Notes: generated by a model not told the origin, from the sequence alone. A stretch of DNA of 7,051 bases from Clostridia bacterium (GCA_017411935.1 JAFQPC010000211.1:1-7051); one strand, 5' to 3'; counted from the first letter of the stretch, positions 1-6,542 are shown. Numbers and translations: made by a program.

Positions 1-989
1 ACGCCGATCGCAACCAGCACAACGACAAAGATCACGATTCCCGCAATAATTGCGCCCTTGCTCCGGGGTTCTCTTTCTTCGGGTTCTTCCTCGACCTCTT
101 CCTCGGGATCTTCCGTATAGGTTACCTTCACATAACGGTCAGCACCGCTTGCCGTACCGCTGACCGACTCCTGATCGGGCGTATATCCCTCGATCGAAGC
201 CGTTTTATAATAATAATCTTCACCGTACTTTTTCGTATCTTCGATCAGGTCTACCGTCTCGCCATCCTTAACGTATTCGATCGTAATGGTACTCTCTCCG
301 CTCGGCTTGGTGCTCTTTTCAGCGCTATCAAAATTTTTCGAAGCATCTTCAAACGCTGTCTCATCCACCGCATCCTCGGTCAACTGATCGCTCAGCACTA
401 AATTCGAAAGCTTTCCGCAATTCTTAAAGGTCCACGCACCGATCTTTTCGGGAGTTCCCACGATCACCGCGCTCGTCATCGAATAACAGAATGCAAACGC
501 ACGGTCGCCAAGCTCGGTAACACTGCTCGGTACCAAGATCGATTCCAGCGAACCGCAAGCCTCAAACGCGCCCTCTCCGATCGAGGTCACGCCATCGGGG
601 ATCGAAATTTCTTCAAGTTTCTGACAATACGCAAAGGAAAAATCTCCGATCGAGTTCATCGTTTCGGGCAATTCCACCTCGGTCACCGTGGACATTCCGT
701 AAAATGCGTAATCCGAAACCGTTGTCACGCCCTCATTGATGACGATTCTCTGTACGCCTGCCGAAACCGACATCCAATCGACCTCCTCAGAGCCTTCAAA
801 CTCCGACATCGCACCAACGCCCGTGATCGTCAGGGTCTTTTCGTCCGATTCATACGTCCAGCTCAGCGTTCCCGAAGTACCCGACGCATCGTCCACCTTG
901 TTTCCACCGCAGGAAGCAAGTGTCAAACAAAGCATCACCGCCGTCAGTACCAGTGCGGCAATGCGGATCCATTTCATTTTCGTTTTCAT
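1..989 (-). CDS. Leucine-rich-repeat (BspA-type, LRR_5) surface lipoprotein with MucBP-like domain, C-terminus cut by window edge
   Basis: The reading frame stays open from the ATG at 987-989 to the left edge, giving 329 codons with no stop seen. Residues 1-27 form a lipoprotein signal peptide: a K/R-rich start, a hydrophobic core, and a LASC lipobox with the lipidated Cys at 27. Residues 80-215 hold repeated units of the form 'I-x-x-G-A/S-F-x-x-C-x-x-L-x-x-I-x-V/I-P', typical of BspA-like LRR_5 proteins. Residues 233-291 resemble a MucBP domain (EYVKDG, YYYKTASIEGYT, VSGT, YVKVTY). An acidic linker (295-306) follows, and then a hydrophobic segment from about 312 that looks like a transmembrane helix. 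An AGAAAGGG Shine-Dalgarno site lies 8 bases upstream. The role is probably surface adhesion or ligand binding (inference). Having both a lipobox and a C-terminal membrane segment is unusual. Confidence 0.88.
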   Translation of the reverse strand, partial: MKTKMKWIRIAALVLTAVMLCLTLASCGGNKVDDASGTSGTLSWTYESDEKTLTITGVGAMSEFEGSEEVDWMSVSAGVQRIVINEGVTTVSDYAFYGMSTVTEVELPETMNSIGDFSFAYCQKLEEISIPDGVTSIGEGAFEACGSLESILVPSSVTELGDRAFAFCYSMTSAVIVGTPEKIGAWTFKNCGKLSNLVLSDQLTEDAVDETAFEDASKNFDSAEKSTKPSGESTITIEYVKDGETVDLIEDTKKYGEDYYYKTASIEGYTPDQESVSGTASGADRYVKVTYTEDPEEEVEEEPEEREPRSKGAIIAGIVIFVVVLVAIG

Positions 990-1024
990 TGTGTATTCCC
1001 TTTCTCTGTTGGTTCTTTGGTTTT

Positions 1025-1053
1025 ATTGTAGCACAAACCGAAACAATATGCAA
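1025..1053 (-). promoter_or_regulatory. Sigma-A type promoter of the LRR lipoprotein gene
   Basis: On the minus strand there is a -35 TTGCAT (1048-1053), a 17-base spacer, and a -10 TACAAT (1025-1030). A TGC directly before the -10 makes it an extended -10. It lies about 35 bases upstream of the LRR start codon, in the gap after rnmV. No hairpin terminator is visible in that gap, so some read-through from the rnmV unit is possible. Confidence 0.78.
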
Positions 1054-1087
1054 CAGATTTCAAAAAATGTTAAAATATCGCAACTCT

Positions 1088-1693
1088 TTATTTACGATTT
1101 TTCCGTCCAACGATCTCGCAATATTCCTCATAGCTGACAAGTAATTTGAGTGCGGCAAGCAACGCATTGGCACTCATTCCACGCGGAAGCTCAAGTTTCT
1201 GACAAAGCGCATCTCGACGAGCAACACTGTCAGAGCCACCGCAAAGTCCGTCGGTGTAAAGATCGGTTTTCGAGAGGGGATTTTCCTCTGCCCGACGGAT
1301 CGCACCGCCATTCTCATACGGCGAAAGAAGCTTGCGGAGAAGCTCGCGCTCCATTCCTTCCACACCGAGCGTCCCCTCGGCAGAGGCTTGTGCCTTTCGT
1401 TTTTCCTTTCCTGCGATCTGCGGAATATAGAGCTGGATCAGACGATCCGCAGGCACGCCTGAAGTAAGATGCGAGCGAATCACTTTCCCTGCGCCGTCGC
1501 TGTCGGTCAGCACGATCAGAGGCGTTTTTTCGCTCAGCTTCCGAAGAAGCGTCAGCTTTTCCTGCTTTTTAAAGATCCCAAATCCATCGGTGGTCAGGAT
1601 CGTCGCGTCACACACTGAAAGCAATCGCAATCGGTCATATTTCCCCTCAACGATAATAGGATATGGAATTGATAGTTTTTTTTGCTCGCTCAC
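1088..1693 (-). CDS. rnmV: Ribonuclease M5-like Toprim nuclease (DUF4093 C-terminal domain)
   Basis: This 201-residue protein is the size of RNase M5, which cuts the 5S rRNA precursor to its mature ends in Firmicutes (B. subtilis form about 186 aa). Residues 12-95 form a Toprim domain: IIVEGKYD with the catalytic-type Glu16, then VLTDSDGAGK with Asp64 and Asp66, the acidic pair that binds metal. The family's GVEG motif is at 110-113. The C-terminal part, about 130-195, matches the DUF4093 region (DGLCGGSDSVARRD, then a helical end). The start is GTG, not ATG: a GAGGTGA Shine-Dalgarno site (1697-1703) sits just before it, and no other start codon of use lies nearby. It begins 8 bases after the uppP stop, so it is the last gene of the U32-uppP-rnmV unit. 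All key acidic residues are present. Cleavage of 5S precursor is inferred from family. Confidence 0.88.
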   Translation of the reverse strand: MSEQKKLSIPYPIIVEGKYDRLRLLSVCDATILTTDGFGIFKKQEKLTLLRKLSEKTPLIVLTDSDGAGKVIRSHLTSGVPADRLIQLYIPQIAGKEKRKAQASAEGTLGVEGMERELLRKLLSPYENGGAIRRAEENPLSKTDLYTDGLCGGSDSVARRDALCQKLELPRGMSANALLAALKLLVSYEEYCEIVGRKNRK

Positions 1694-1701
1694 GTCTCAC
1701 C

Positions 1702-2535
1702 TCACCGAGCGAAAAGAAAATATCCAAGGACGAGCAGACCGAGAACAATGCGGTACACGCCGAATGCCGAGAACGAGTGTCTGCGCACATAGTCCATCAG
1801 ATATCGAATCACAAGCAAAGAAACAAGAAACGCCGTAACAAGTCCGACGAGAAGAATCGTGATCTCTGCTCCGCCAAGAGTATTTCCGTCCAGAAAAAAT
1901 TTTACCATTTTAAGAAGGCTTGCACCCGCCATCGTCGGAATGGCTAAGTAGAAAGAAAATTCTGCCGCCGCGGTTCTTGAAAGTCCGAACAGCATTCCGC
2001 CAAGGATGGTCGAGCCCGAACGCGAAGTGCCCGGAATGATCGAGAGCACCTGAAATCCTCCGACCAAAAGCGCATCCTTCCAGCCGAGGTCTTCCACCCG
2101 TTCCACACGAACCTCACGGTTCTTACGAAGCTTTTCGATCACGATAAAAGCAATACCGTACACCACGAGCGTGATCGCCACGACCTCGTAACGGTAAAGA
2201 TGCTCATTGAGCCAGTCGTCAAGCAGAAGTCCGATCACTGCCGAGGGCAGCACCGCAAGAATGACAAGTCCCCAAAGTCGCCAAGTGCCCTGCTTCTCGA
2301 CCTGTGTCTTTTTTTGCGAGAAGGGGTTGAGCTTTCCGAAAAAGAGCACCACGACCGCAAGGATCGCGCCAAGCTGAATAACGACCTCAAACATCTCCCA
2401 GAACGCCTCACTGACGTCGAGCGAGATAAATTCGTTCAGAAGGATCATATGACCCGTCGAGCTGATGGGAAGCCATTCGGTAATGCCCTCGACAATGCCA
2501 AGAAGAATCGTTTTCAAAAGTTCAATCAAAAACAT
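1702..2535 (-). CDS. uppP: Undecaprenyl-diphosphatase (UppP/BacA family)
   Basis: This 277-residue integral membrane enzyme removes a phosphate from undecaprenyl diphosphate, recycling the lipid carrier for peptidoglycan and other wall polymers. The family is linked to bacitracin resistance. Both signature regions are intact. Near the N-terminus is [14 protein letters not shown] (16-29), with Glu16, Glu20, Ser26 and His29 matching the catalytic residues of E. coli BacA. The second is PGTSRSGST (168-176), with Arg172. Hydrophobic segments occur at about 50-67, 87-104, 117-134, 155-167, 190-212, 225-245 and 260-275. Length is normal for the family. The ATG is preceded by a GGGGG-type Shine-Dalgarno site at 2544-2548 and starts 3 bases after the U32 gene's stop codon. 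The two genes are therefore certainly co-transcribed and possibly translationally coupled. Confidence 0.96.
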   Translation of the reverse strand: MFLIELLKTILLGIVEGITEWLPISSTGHMILLNEFISLDVSEAFWEMFEVVIQLGAILAVVVLFFGKLNPFSQKKTQVEKQGTWRLWGLVILAVLPSAVIGLLLDDWLNEHLYRYEVVAITLVVYGIAFIVIEKLRKNREVRVERVEDLGWKDALLVGGFQVLSIIPGTSRSGSTILGGMLFGLSRTAAAEFSFYLAIPTMAGASLLKMVKFFLDGNTLGGAEITILLVGLVTAFLVSLLVIRYLMDYVRRHSFSAFGVYRIVLGLLVLGYFLFAR

Positions 2536-2538
2536 CGT

Positions 2539-3825
2539 TTATTCCCCCGATCTCATAATATCGCCCGCCGACACTGCAAAGGGTACTCGGGCAAAGAATC
2601 GCATCGACGGATGGGGTGCCGATTCGATCGGCGCTCCCGTTTCGTCGTAAAGCTCGGTCACCGAAAACGCTCTGCCGATCTTGCTCGGAGAGATCATCTC
2701 GGCAGGATCTCCGACCGACACCTTGTTTCTCTGAATAAAGGGATAGAGAACTCCCTTTTCTGTTTCTTTTTCAAGGCAGGAAGGCATCGGAAGTTCCTCC
2801 TCAGACAATGCCGTCGCAAAATAGGCTTTCTCGCGAATGTATCCGTTATTCAAGGTCAGCTGCGCGTTTTCCATCGGCGAATCCTGATAAAATCCCGTTG
2901 CGTATTCACGGTGAGAAACGCTCTCCAGCTCACGCATCCACTCGGGGCGGAAGGTATAGCCATCGGGGTCGGTCGCATACGCGTCGAGCGCCATACGGTA
3001 GGCGTTCGTAACCACCGCCGTATAGTACGCGCTCTTCATTCGTCCTTCGATCTTAAAGGAATCAATGCCCGCCTCGATCAGCTTCGGGATCAGCTCGATC
3101 GTACACATATCCTTCGAGGACATCGTAAAGGTGCCAAGCTCATTCTGTTCGATCGGAAACGGCATCTCTGGTCGTTTTTCCTCGGTCACCGTGTAGACCC
3201 AACGGCAGGGTTGCGTGCACGCACCGCGGTTGGCATCACGCCCCGTCAGATTGTGGGAAAGCATACAGCGTCCGCTGTACGCGACGCACATCGAGCCGTG
3301 AACAAAGGCTTCGAGCTCGACCTCGGGAGAGAGACCTTCGCGAATCGCGCGGATCTCATCGAGCATCAGTTCACGCGCAAGCACGAGTCGTTTTGCGCCG
3401 AGCGAGGCATAGGCACGCGCCGCTTCGGGACTGATGATGCTTGCCTGCGTCGAAATATGGATCTCCATCTCGGGAAGGATCTCTCGCACGGTCGCAAGGA
3501 CACCGAGATCGGCAACGATGACCGCGTCGATCCCAAGCGGCGCGATCGTTCGCAAGAACTCGCGAAGCGCGGGATATTCGTGTCCGTGGGGCATCGTATT
3601 GAGCGTCAGATAAAGCTTTACTCCGTGCGCGTGCGCATAGGCAACGGCGTCGGCAAGCTCGCCGTCACTGAAATTATCTGCCGCCGAGCGCATACCAAAG
3701 CGAAGCCCCGCCAGATATACGGCATCGGCTCCATAGAGAATCGCCGCGCGCATTTTTTCAAAATTGCCCGCGGGAGACAAAAGCTCGGGAAGCTTTTTTA
3801 TTGTATTGGTTCGGTCGATCGACAT
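2539..3825 (-). CDS. U32 family 'peptidase', TrhP/YrrO-like (probable tRNA hydroxylation factor)
   Basis: This 428-residue protein carries the U32 signature: EAFVHGSMC (172-180), then Cys187 (SGRCMLS), Cys203 and Cys207 (GACTQPC), then a fifth conserved Cys241 before the SFKIEGRMKS motif (256-265). It opens with PELLSPAGN (13-21), as in the whole family. Members once called collagenases are now known in E. coli and B. subtilis (TrhP, YrrN/YrrO) to act with prephenate in 5-hydroxyuridine formation on tRNA, probably with an Fe-S cluster held by the conserved cysteines. That assignment here is inference from similarity. I chose the ATG at 3823-3825, which has a GGAGA site (3834-3838) 8 bases upstream. 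The frame stays open to an ATG at 3891, but that codon overlaps the -35 box and lies upstream of the predicted transcript start. This is the first gene of the U32-uppP-rnmV unit. Confidence 0.92.
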   Translation of the reverse strand: MSIDRTNTIKKLPELLSPAGNFEKMRAAILYGADAVYLAGLRFGMRSAADNFSDGELADAVAYAHAHGVKLYLTLNTMPHGHEYPALREFLRTIAPLGIDAVIVADLGVLATVREILPEMEIHISTQASIISPEAARAYASLGAKRLVLARELMLDEIRAIREGLSPEVELEAFVHGSMCVAYSGRCMLSHNLTGRDANRGACTQPCRWVYTVTEEKRPEMPFPIEQNELGTFTMSSKDMCTIELIPKLIEAGIDSFKIEGRMKSAYYTAVVTNAYRMALDAYATDPDGYTFRPEWMRELESVSHREYATGFYQDSPMENAQLTLNNGYIREKAYFATALSEEELPMPSCLEKETEKGVLYPFIQRNKVSVGDPAEMISPSKIGRAFSVTELYDETGAPIESAPHPSMRFFARVPFAVSAGDIMRSGE

Positions 3826-3862
3826 ATTGATCTTCTCCGTTCTTTTCTTAATAATCATATCT

Positions 3863-3891
3863 ATTATAATATAAAAAAGCCCATCTGTCAA
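3863..3891 (-). promoter_or_regulatory. Consensus sigma-A promoter of the U32-uppP-rnmV operon
   Basis: Both boxes are perfect on the minus strand: TTGACA (3886-3891), a 17-base spacer, and TATAAT (3863-3868). Transcription should begin near 3856, leaving a leader of about 30 bases before the chosen U32 start. The -35 box starts only 2 bases after the T-tract of the transporter gene's terminator. No operator-like repeat is evident, so strong constitutive expression is likely (inference). Confidence 0.92.
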
Positions 3892-3893
3892 GG

Positions 3894-3926
3894 AAAAATC
3901 CCTTTGAGAAACTCAAAGGGATTTTT
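3894..3926 (-). terminator. Intrinsic terminator of the AI-2E transporter gene (near-symmetric)
   Basis: A perfect 15-bp inverted repeat (3894-3908 with 3912-3926) surrounds a 3-base loop. The core stem pairs CCCTTTGAG with CTCAAAGGG, and A and T tracts flank it, so it can work in either direction. The transporter's last codons (Lys-Ser-Leu and the TGA at 3913-3915) form one arm of the stem. The following operon promoter starts directly after it. Confidence 0.9.
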
Positions 3927-4989
3927 GCGTCTCTTTCGAGAGAAGTTCTTTGCATATCAGAGCAATACCAGGTCCTAAGATCATTCCGAAGAAGCCAAAC
4001 AGCTCAAGTCCCGCAAATAAAAAGAGAAGCGAGACAAGCGGATGAATGCCGAGACTTCCGCCCACCAGATGCGGCTCTGCGATCTGCCGAACGATCGTCA
4101 CCACGCCGTAAAGAATGAGAAGACCAAAGCCAAAATAATAGTTTTTGAGAAGAAGCATCACGATCGCCCACGGAACAAGCACCGTTCCCACACCGAGAAT
4201 TGGTAAAATATCGACGAGCGCAATGAGAAGCGCCAACAAAAAAGCATAGCTTTTTCCCAAGATCAAAAGACCGACAAACACCTCGACAAAGGTCAAAAGC
4301 AACAACAGCAAATACGCGCGCAAATAGCTTCGCACCGCCGCCCCCGCTTTTTTTCGAAAATTTTCTGCCCCCTGCCGCCGTTCAGGCGGGAGGAGAGAGA
4401 GCAGGCGATCACGCAAGCCGTCATAATCCATAGAAAGATAAAAGCACGCCATTACCGTGACCACCAGCGTCACGAGCGCCTTCGGCGTTGCCCGAAGCAG
4501 ACCCCCAAGAGAGCTCAGAGCGTTTTGGATCATCTCGGACACCATCGAATCGACCGACACTCCAAGGGACGGCTGACCCTCTCCGTCCGACGAATTTCCC
4601 AACGGCAATCGAGAAAAAAAGTGTTTCACGCTCTCGCTCACGCCATCAATCTTTTGTTCGATCATCTCTCGGTTTTCTTCCATCCAACGTGCCAGCTCCT
4701 CAAGCTCACGGAGCAAGCGATGCACCGCAAAAAACGCGACGCCTGCCAAAAGCGCCAGCAAAAGAATGAGATACAGCGCGGCAAGAAGCTTTTTGGGGAG
4801 CTTGATCTTTTTCGCCGTACGTTCGGCAAGCGAATGGATGACGACCGACACGCCCCAGACGATCGCCCCCACCACAACAAGTGTTTTGGCATAGGTAAGA
4901 AGCAGATATACGCCCAAAAGAAGCATCGCAAAACAAAATATTTTTGCCGCTCTCGTTCGCCAATCGACCGTCTCGTGATCCTCCCTCAT
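3913..4989 (-). CDS. AI-2E family transporter (YtvI/PerM-like integral membrane protein)
   Basis: This is a 358-residue polytopic membrane protein of the AI-2E transporter family (PF01594, formerly UPF0118). Hydrophobic segments lie at about 13-32, 36-52, 68-90, 168-186, 222-244, 246-282, 285-302 and 316-347. Between the third and fourth is a soluble region (91-165), as in the family. The diagnostic late motif is present: ALVDILPILGVGTVLVPW (257-274), followed by RQIAEPHLVGGSLGIHPLVS (301-320). Length and layout match YtvI, a protein of spore-forming Firmicutes, but I cannot separate YtvI from other family members by eye. Substrates are poorly known; the AI-2 export label comes from E. coli TqsA. 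Some relatives are ion antiporters. The ATG is preceded by an AAAGGG-type site. Its promoter is not clear. It is divergent from the cyclophilin gene and ends inside its own terminator. Confidence 0.9.
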   Translation of the reverse strand: MREDHETVDWRTRAAKIFCFAMLLLGVYLLLTYAKTLVVVGAIVWGVSVVIHSLAERTAKKIKLPKKLLAALYLILLLALLAGVAFFAVHRLLRELEELARWMEENREMIEQKIDGVSESVKHFFSRLPLGNSSDGEGQPSLGVSVDSMVSEMIQNALSSLGGLLRATPKALVTLVVTVMACFYLSMDYDGLRDRLLSLLPPERRQGAENFRKKAGAAVRSYLRAYLLLLLLTFVEVFVGLLILGKSYAFLLALLIALVDILPILGVGTVLVPWAIVMLLLKNYYFGFGLLILYGVVTIVRQIAEPHLVGGSLGIHPLVSLLFLFAGLELFGFFGMILGPGIALICKELLSKETQKSL

Positions 4990-5082
4990 CGCATCCCTTT
5001 CCTTTCCCGATTTTTTGTTCTTTCTCTGTATCTTATAGTATGTTTTTCCTGTGGCTCTTTATTTCGTATTTGGCAAAAAAAC

Positions 5083-5111
5083 TTGACAAAGTACGAAAAA
5101 TTTGTTACAAT
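5083..5111 (+). promoter_or_regulatory. Sigma-A promoter of the cyclophilin lipoprotein gene
   Basis: TTGACA (5083-5088), a 17-base spacer and TACAAT (5106-5111), with a TGT before the -10 (extended -10). The predicted transcript starts near 5118, leaving a leader of about 40 bases that contains the GGAGA ribosome binding site at 5144-5148. The gap 4990-5156 therefore holds this promoter, while the opposite strand must hold a weaker one for the transporter gene. Confidence 0.92.
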
Positions 5112-5156
5112 AAAAAGCGATCATTTTTAAAAAAATATGGAACGGAGATCGAAAGA

Positions 5157-6347
5157 ATGAAAAGAATACTTTGTCTCGTCCTCACGCTTTTGCTTTTGAG
5201 TGCCGCTCTTACCTCTTGCGCATCCAAGGCAGAAAAAGAGTTTTTAAAGCAATTCGACTACACCGACGATGTAACGAATTTCGTTTATATCGAGGTAGAC
5301 GACTTCGGATATATCGTCGTGGAACTTTACCCCGATACCGCACCCAAAACGGTAGAAAACTTCCAAAAGCTTGTAGGCGACGGATTTTACGACGGACTTA
5401 TTTTCCACCGCATCATCAAGAATTTTATGATTCAGGGCGGTGACCCCAAGGGCAACGGAACGGGTGGTTCGGACGAAACCATCAAGGGAGAATTTGCCTC
5501 CAACGGATTTGAAAACAATCTTTTGCACAAACGTGGAGTGATCTCGATGGCAAGAAGCGAAGACCCCGATTCGGCATCCTCGCAGTTCTTTATCTGCCAC
5601 AAGGATTCTTCTCATCTTGACGGAGAATATGCCGCGTTTGGCGAGGTCGTTTACGGCATTGAAACGGTAGACGCTATTGCCGAGGTCAAAACCAATGCAA
5701 GCAATGCAAAACCCTACACTGACGTTGTCATCAAAGAAATGGGCTTTGTAACGACCACCGAAAATTATGTTCCTGCCGAAAAAACAAGCTTCAAAGAACC
5801 TCTGCCTTTCACGGTTTCGGAAGATACAACGAATTACGTATTGTTCAACATGGGCTCTTACGGTCATATCGTCGTTGAGCTTTATCCCGATGTTGCCCCC
5901 GAAACAGTGAAAAACTTCCAAAAGCTTGTGAGCGAGGGATTTTATGATGGGCTGATCTTCCACCGCGTGATCGAGGACTTTATGATCCAGGGTGGTGACC
6001 CCAAGGGCAACGGAACGGGTGGTTCGGGAACAACGATCAAAGGTGAATTTTCCAACAACGGCTTTGAAAACGATCTCAAGCACGAACGTGGAGTGATCTC
6101 GATGGCAAGAAACGGTTCTTCGGATCCCGAGGTCGACGCACTGTACTTTAACTCTGCTTCCTCGCAGTTCTTTATCTGTCACAAGGATTCTCCCCATTTG
6201 AACGGCAATTACGCCGCTTTCGGCAAAGTCATTTACGGAATGGACACGGTCGACGCGATTGCCACGGTAGCAACCAATGAAAGCAACAAGCCCCTCTCGG
6301 ACGTTGTCATCCAATCGATCAAGTTCGTAACACCCAACGAAAAATAA
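5157..6347 (+). CDS. Secreted lipoprotein with two tandem cyclophilin-type peptidyl-prolyl cis-trans isomerase domains
   Basis: This 396-residue protein should speed proline isomerisation during folding of exported proteins outside the membrane. Residues 1-20 are a signal peptide, and the lipobox LTSC places the lipidated Cys at 21. Domain 1 spans about 43-197 and domain 2 about 228-391, joined by a short linker rich in Pro, Lys and Thr. Each domain has the cyclophilin core. Domain 1 has FHR (Arg85), FMIQGGDP (90-97) and SSQFF (141-145). Domain 2 has Arg270, FMIQGGDP (275-282) and SSQFF (335-339). The catalytic Arg, Phe, Met and Gln positions are thus kept in both. HLDG/HLNG before YAAFG replaces the Trp seen in human CypA, as is usual in bacteria. 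Domain 2 carries a 9-residue loop insertion before SSQFF. I chose the ATG at 5157 because a GGAGA site lies 8 bases upstream. The frame extends further upstream to 4944, but only through the promoter. Confidence 0.95.
   Translation: MKRILCLVLTLLLLSAALTSCASKAEKEFLKQFDYTDDVTNFVYIEVDDFGYIVVELYPDTAPKTVENFQKLVGDGFYDGLIFHRIIKNFMIQGGDPKGNGTGGSDETIKGEFASNGFENNLLHKRGVISMARSEDPDSASSQFFICHKDSSHLDGEYAAFGEVVYGIETVDAIAEVKTNASNAKPYTDVVIKEMGFVTTTENYVPAEKTSFKEPLPFTVSEDTTNYVLFNMGSYGHIVVELYPDVAPETVKNFQKLVSEGFYDGLIFHRVIEDFMIQGGDPKGNGTGGSGTTIKGEFSNNGFENDLKHERGVISMARNGSSDPEVDALYFNSASSQFFICHKDSPHLNGNYAAFGKVIYGMDTVDAIATVATNESNKPLSDVVIQSIKFVTPNEK
5283..6329 (+). repeat. Intragenic direct duplication of the cyclophilin domain
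   Basis: The two domains are direct repeats 555 bases apart (582 after a 27-base insertion in the second). Exact nucleotide matches include 5439-5472 with 5994-6027 (34 bases), 5530-5556 with 6085-6111 (27 bases), and 5577-5596 with 6159-6178 (20 bases). At protein level the domains look about 70% identical by eye. The blocks coincide with active-site motifs. Confidence 0.88.
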
Positions 6348-6390
6348 AAAAAGAAAACCCCATAGAGCGTCACTCTAAAGGACAGTTTTC
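6340..6390 (-). terminator. Possible second minus-strand terminator overlapping the end of the cyclophilin gene
   Basis: Read on the minus strand, an outer GAAAAC/GTTTTC pairing (6385-6390 with 6353-6358) encloses an inner TAGAG/CTCTA stem (6373-6377 with 6363-6367). A long T-rich run (6352-6340) follows. It could back up termination of minus-strand transcripts coming from the DUF559 gene. The stem has internal loops, so this is tentative. Confidence 0.35.
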
Positions 6391-6392
6391 AG

Positions 6393-6429
6393 AAATACGG
6401 TATATCTCGAAAGAGGTATGCCGTATTTT
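6393..6429 (+). terminator. Intrinsic terminator of the cyclophilin gene
   Basis: A 16-bp stem (6393-6408 with 6413-6428) includes two G-U pairs and closes on a GAAA tetraloop. A short T run (6426-6429) belongs partly to the stem. It lies 45 bases after the cyclophilin stop codon. The GAAA loop and long stem support a stable RNA hairpin, but the T run is short, so it may also act as a 3' stabiliser. Confidence 0.65.
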
Positions 6430-6450
6430 GCATTTGTGTCCACAAATGCA
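6429..6450. repeat. 10-bp perfect palindrome with 2-base centre
   Basis: TGCATTTGTG and CACAAATGCA are separated by TC. It directly abuts the cyclophilin terminator stem. It could be a protein-binding palindrome, a second RNA hairpin or part of a dispersed repeat. Nothing in the sequence settles which. Confidence 0.6.
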
Positions 6451-6453
6451 GTG

Positions 6454-6474
6454 CTTGTCAGTAAAATTGACAAG
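6454..6474. repeat. 7-bp inverted repeat with 7-base loop
   Basis: CTTGTCA (6454-6460) pairs with TGACAAG (6468-6474) around GTAAAAT. It is the third palindrome in a row in the gene-free stretch 6348-6490. Function unknown. Confidence 0.5.
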
Positions 6475-6487
6475 TTATAGGTGAACT

Positions 6488-6515
6488 AAAAAAGGCTCCC
6501 TTGTGTAAAGGGAGC
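6488..6515 (-). terminator. Intrinsic terminator of the DUF559 gene, formed by the left repeat copy
   Basis: On the minus strand the stem GCTCCCTT/AAGGGAGC (8 bp, 5-base loop) is followed by one C and then six T (6493-6488). It lies just after the DUF559 stop codon. Half of the T run lies inside the repeat unit and half in flanking DNA. Confidence 0.68.
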
Positions 6516-6542
6516 TGTCAGCGAAGCTGACTGAGGGATTGT
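6491..6542 (+). repeat. Left copy of a double-hairpin palindromic repeat (52 bases)
   Basis: The unit begins AAAGGCTCCC and ends GAGGGATTGT. Hairpin 1 pairs 6495-6502 with 6508-6515 around GTGTA. Hairpin 2 pairs GTCAGC (6517-6522) with GCTGAC (6526-6531) around GAA. It is inverted relative to the copy at 6888-6941, and the 19 bases 6496-6514 match 6918-6936 exactly. It resembles palindromic intergenic repeats I recall as common in Clostridia genomes, though I cannot check this here. It contains the end of the DUF559 gene. Confidence 0.9.

Noticed and set aside
736..1144. Short plus-strand frames opposite the LRR gene start
   Set aside because: They are antisense to the signal peptide and promoter of the LRR gene and have no ribosome binding sites.
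2200..3978. 592-codon plus-strand open frame
   Set aside because: It lies opposite uppP and the U32 gene, is very rich in Arg and His, shows no family motif, and has no ribosome binding site. It is a shadow of the minus-strand genes.
5032..5060. Possible promoter for the AI-2E gene on the minus strand
   Set aside because: A TATAAG -10-like box is at 5032-5037, but the sequence 17 bases upstream (AAAGAG) does not resemble a -35. Too weak to list.
4525..5130. 201-codon plus-strand open frame opposite the transporter
   Set aside because: It has no motifs or start signals, and it ends by running through the cyclophilin promoter.
5119..5140. AT-rich inverted repeat in the cyclophilin leader
   Set aside because: It is only an A/T run pairing with itself and too unstable to be a riboswitch or attenuator.
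5244..6314. 356-codon minus-strand open frame
   Set aside because: It is antisense to the cyclophilin gene, whose motifs, promoter and ribosome binding site are clear. The frame stays open because of codon bias.
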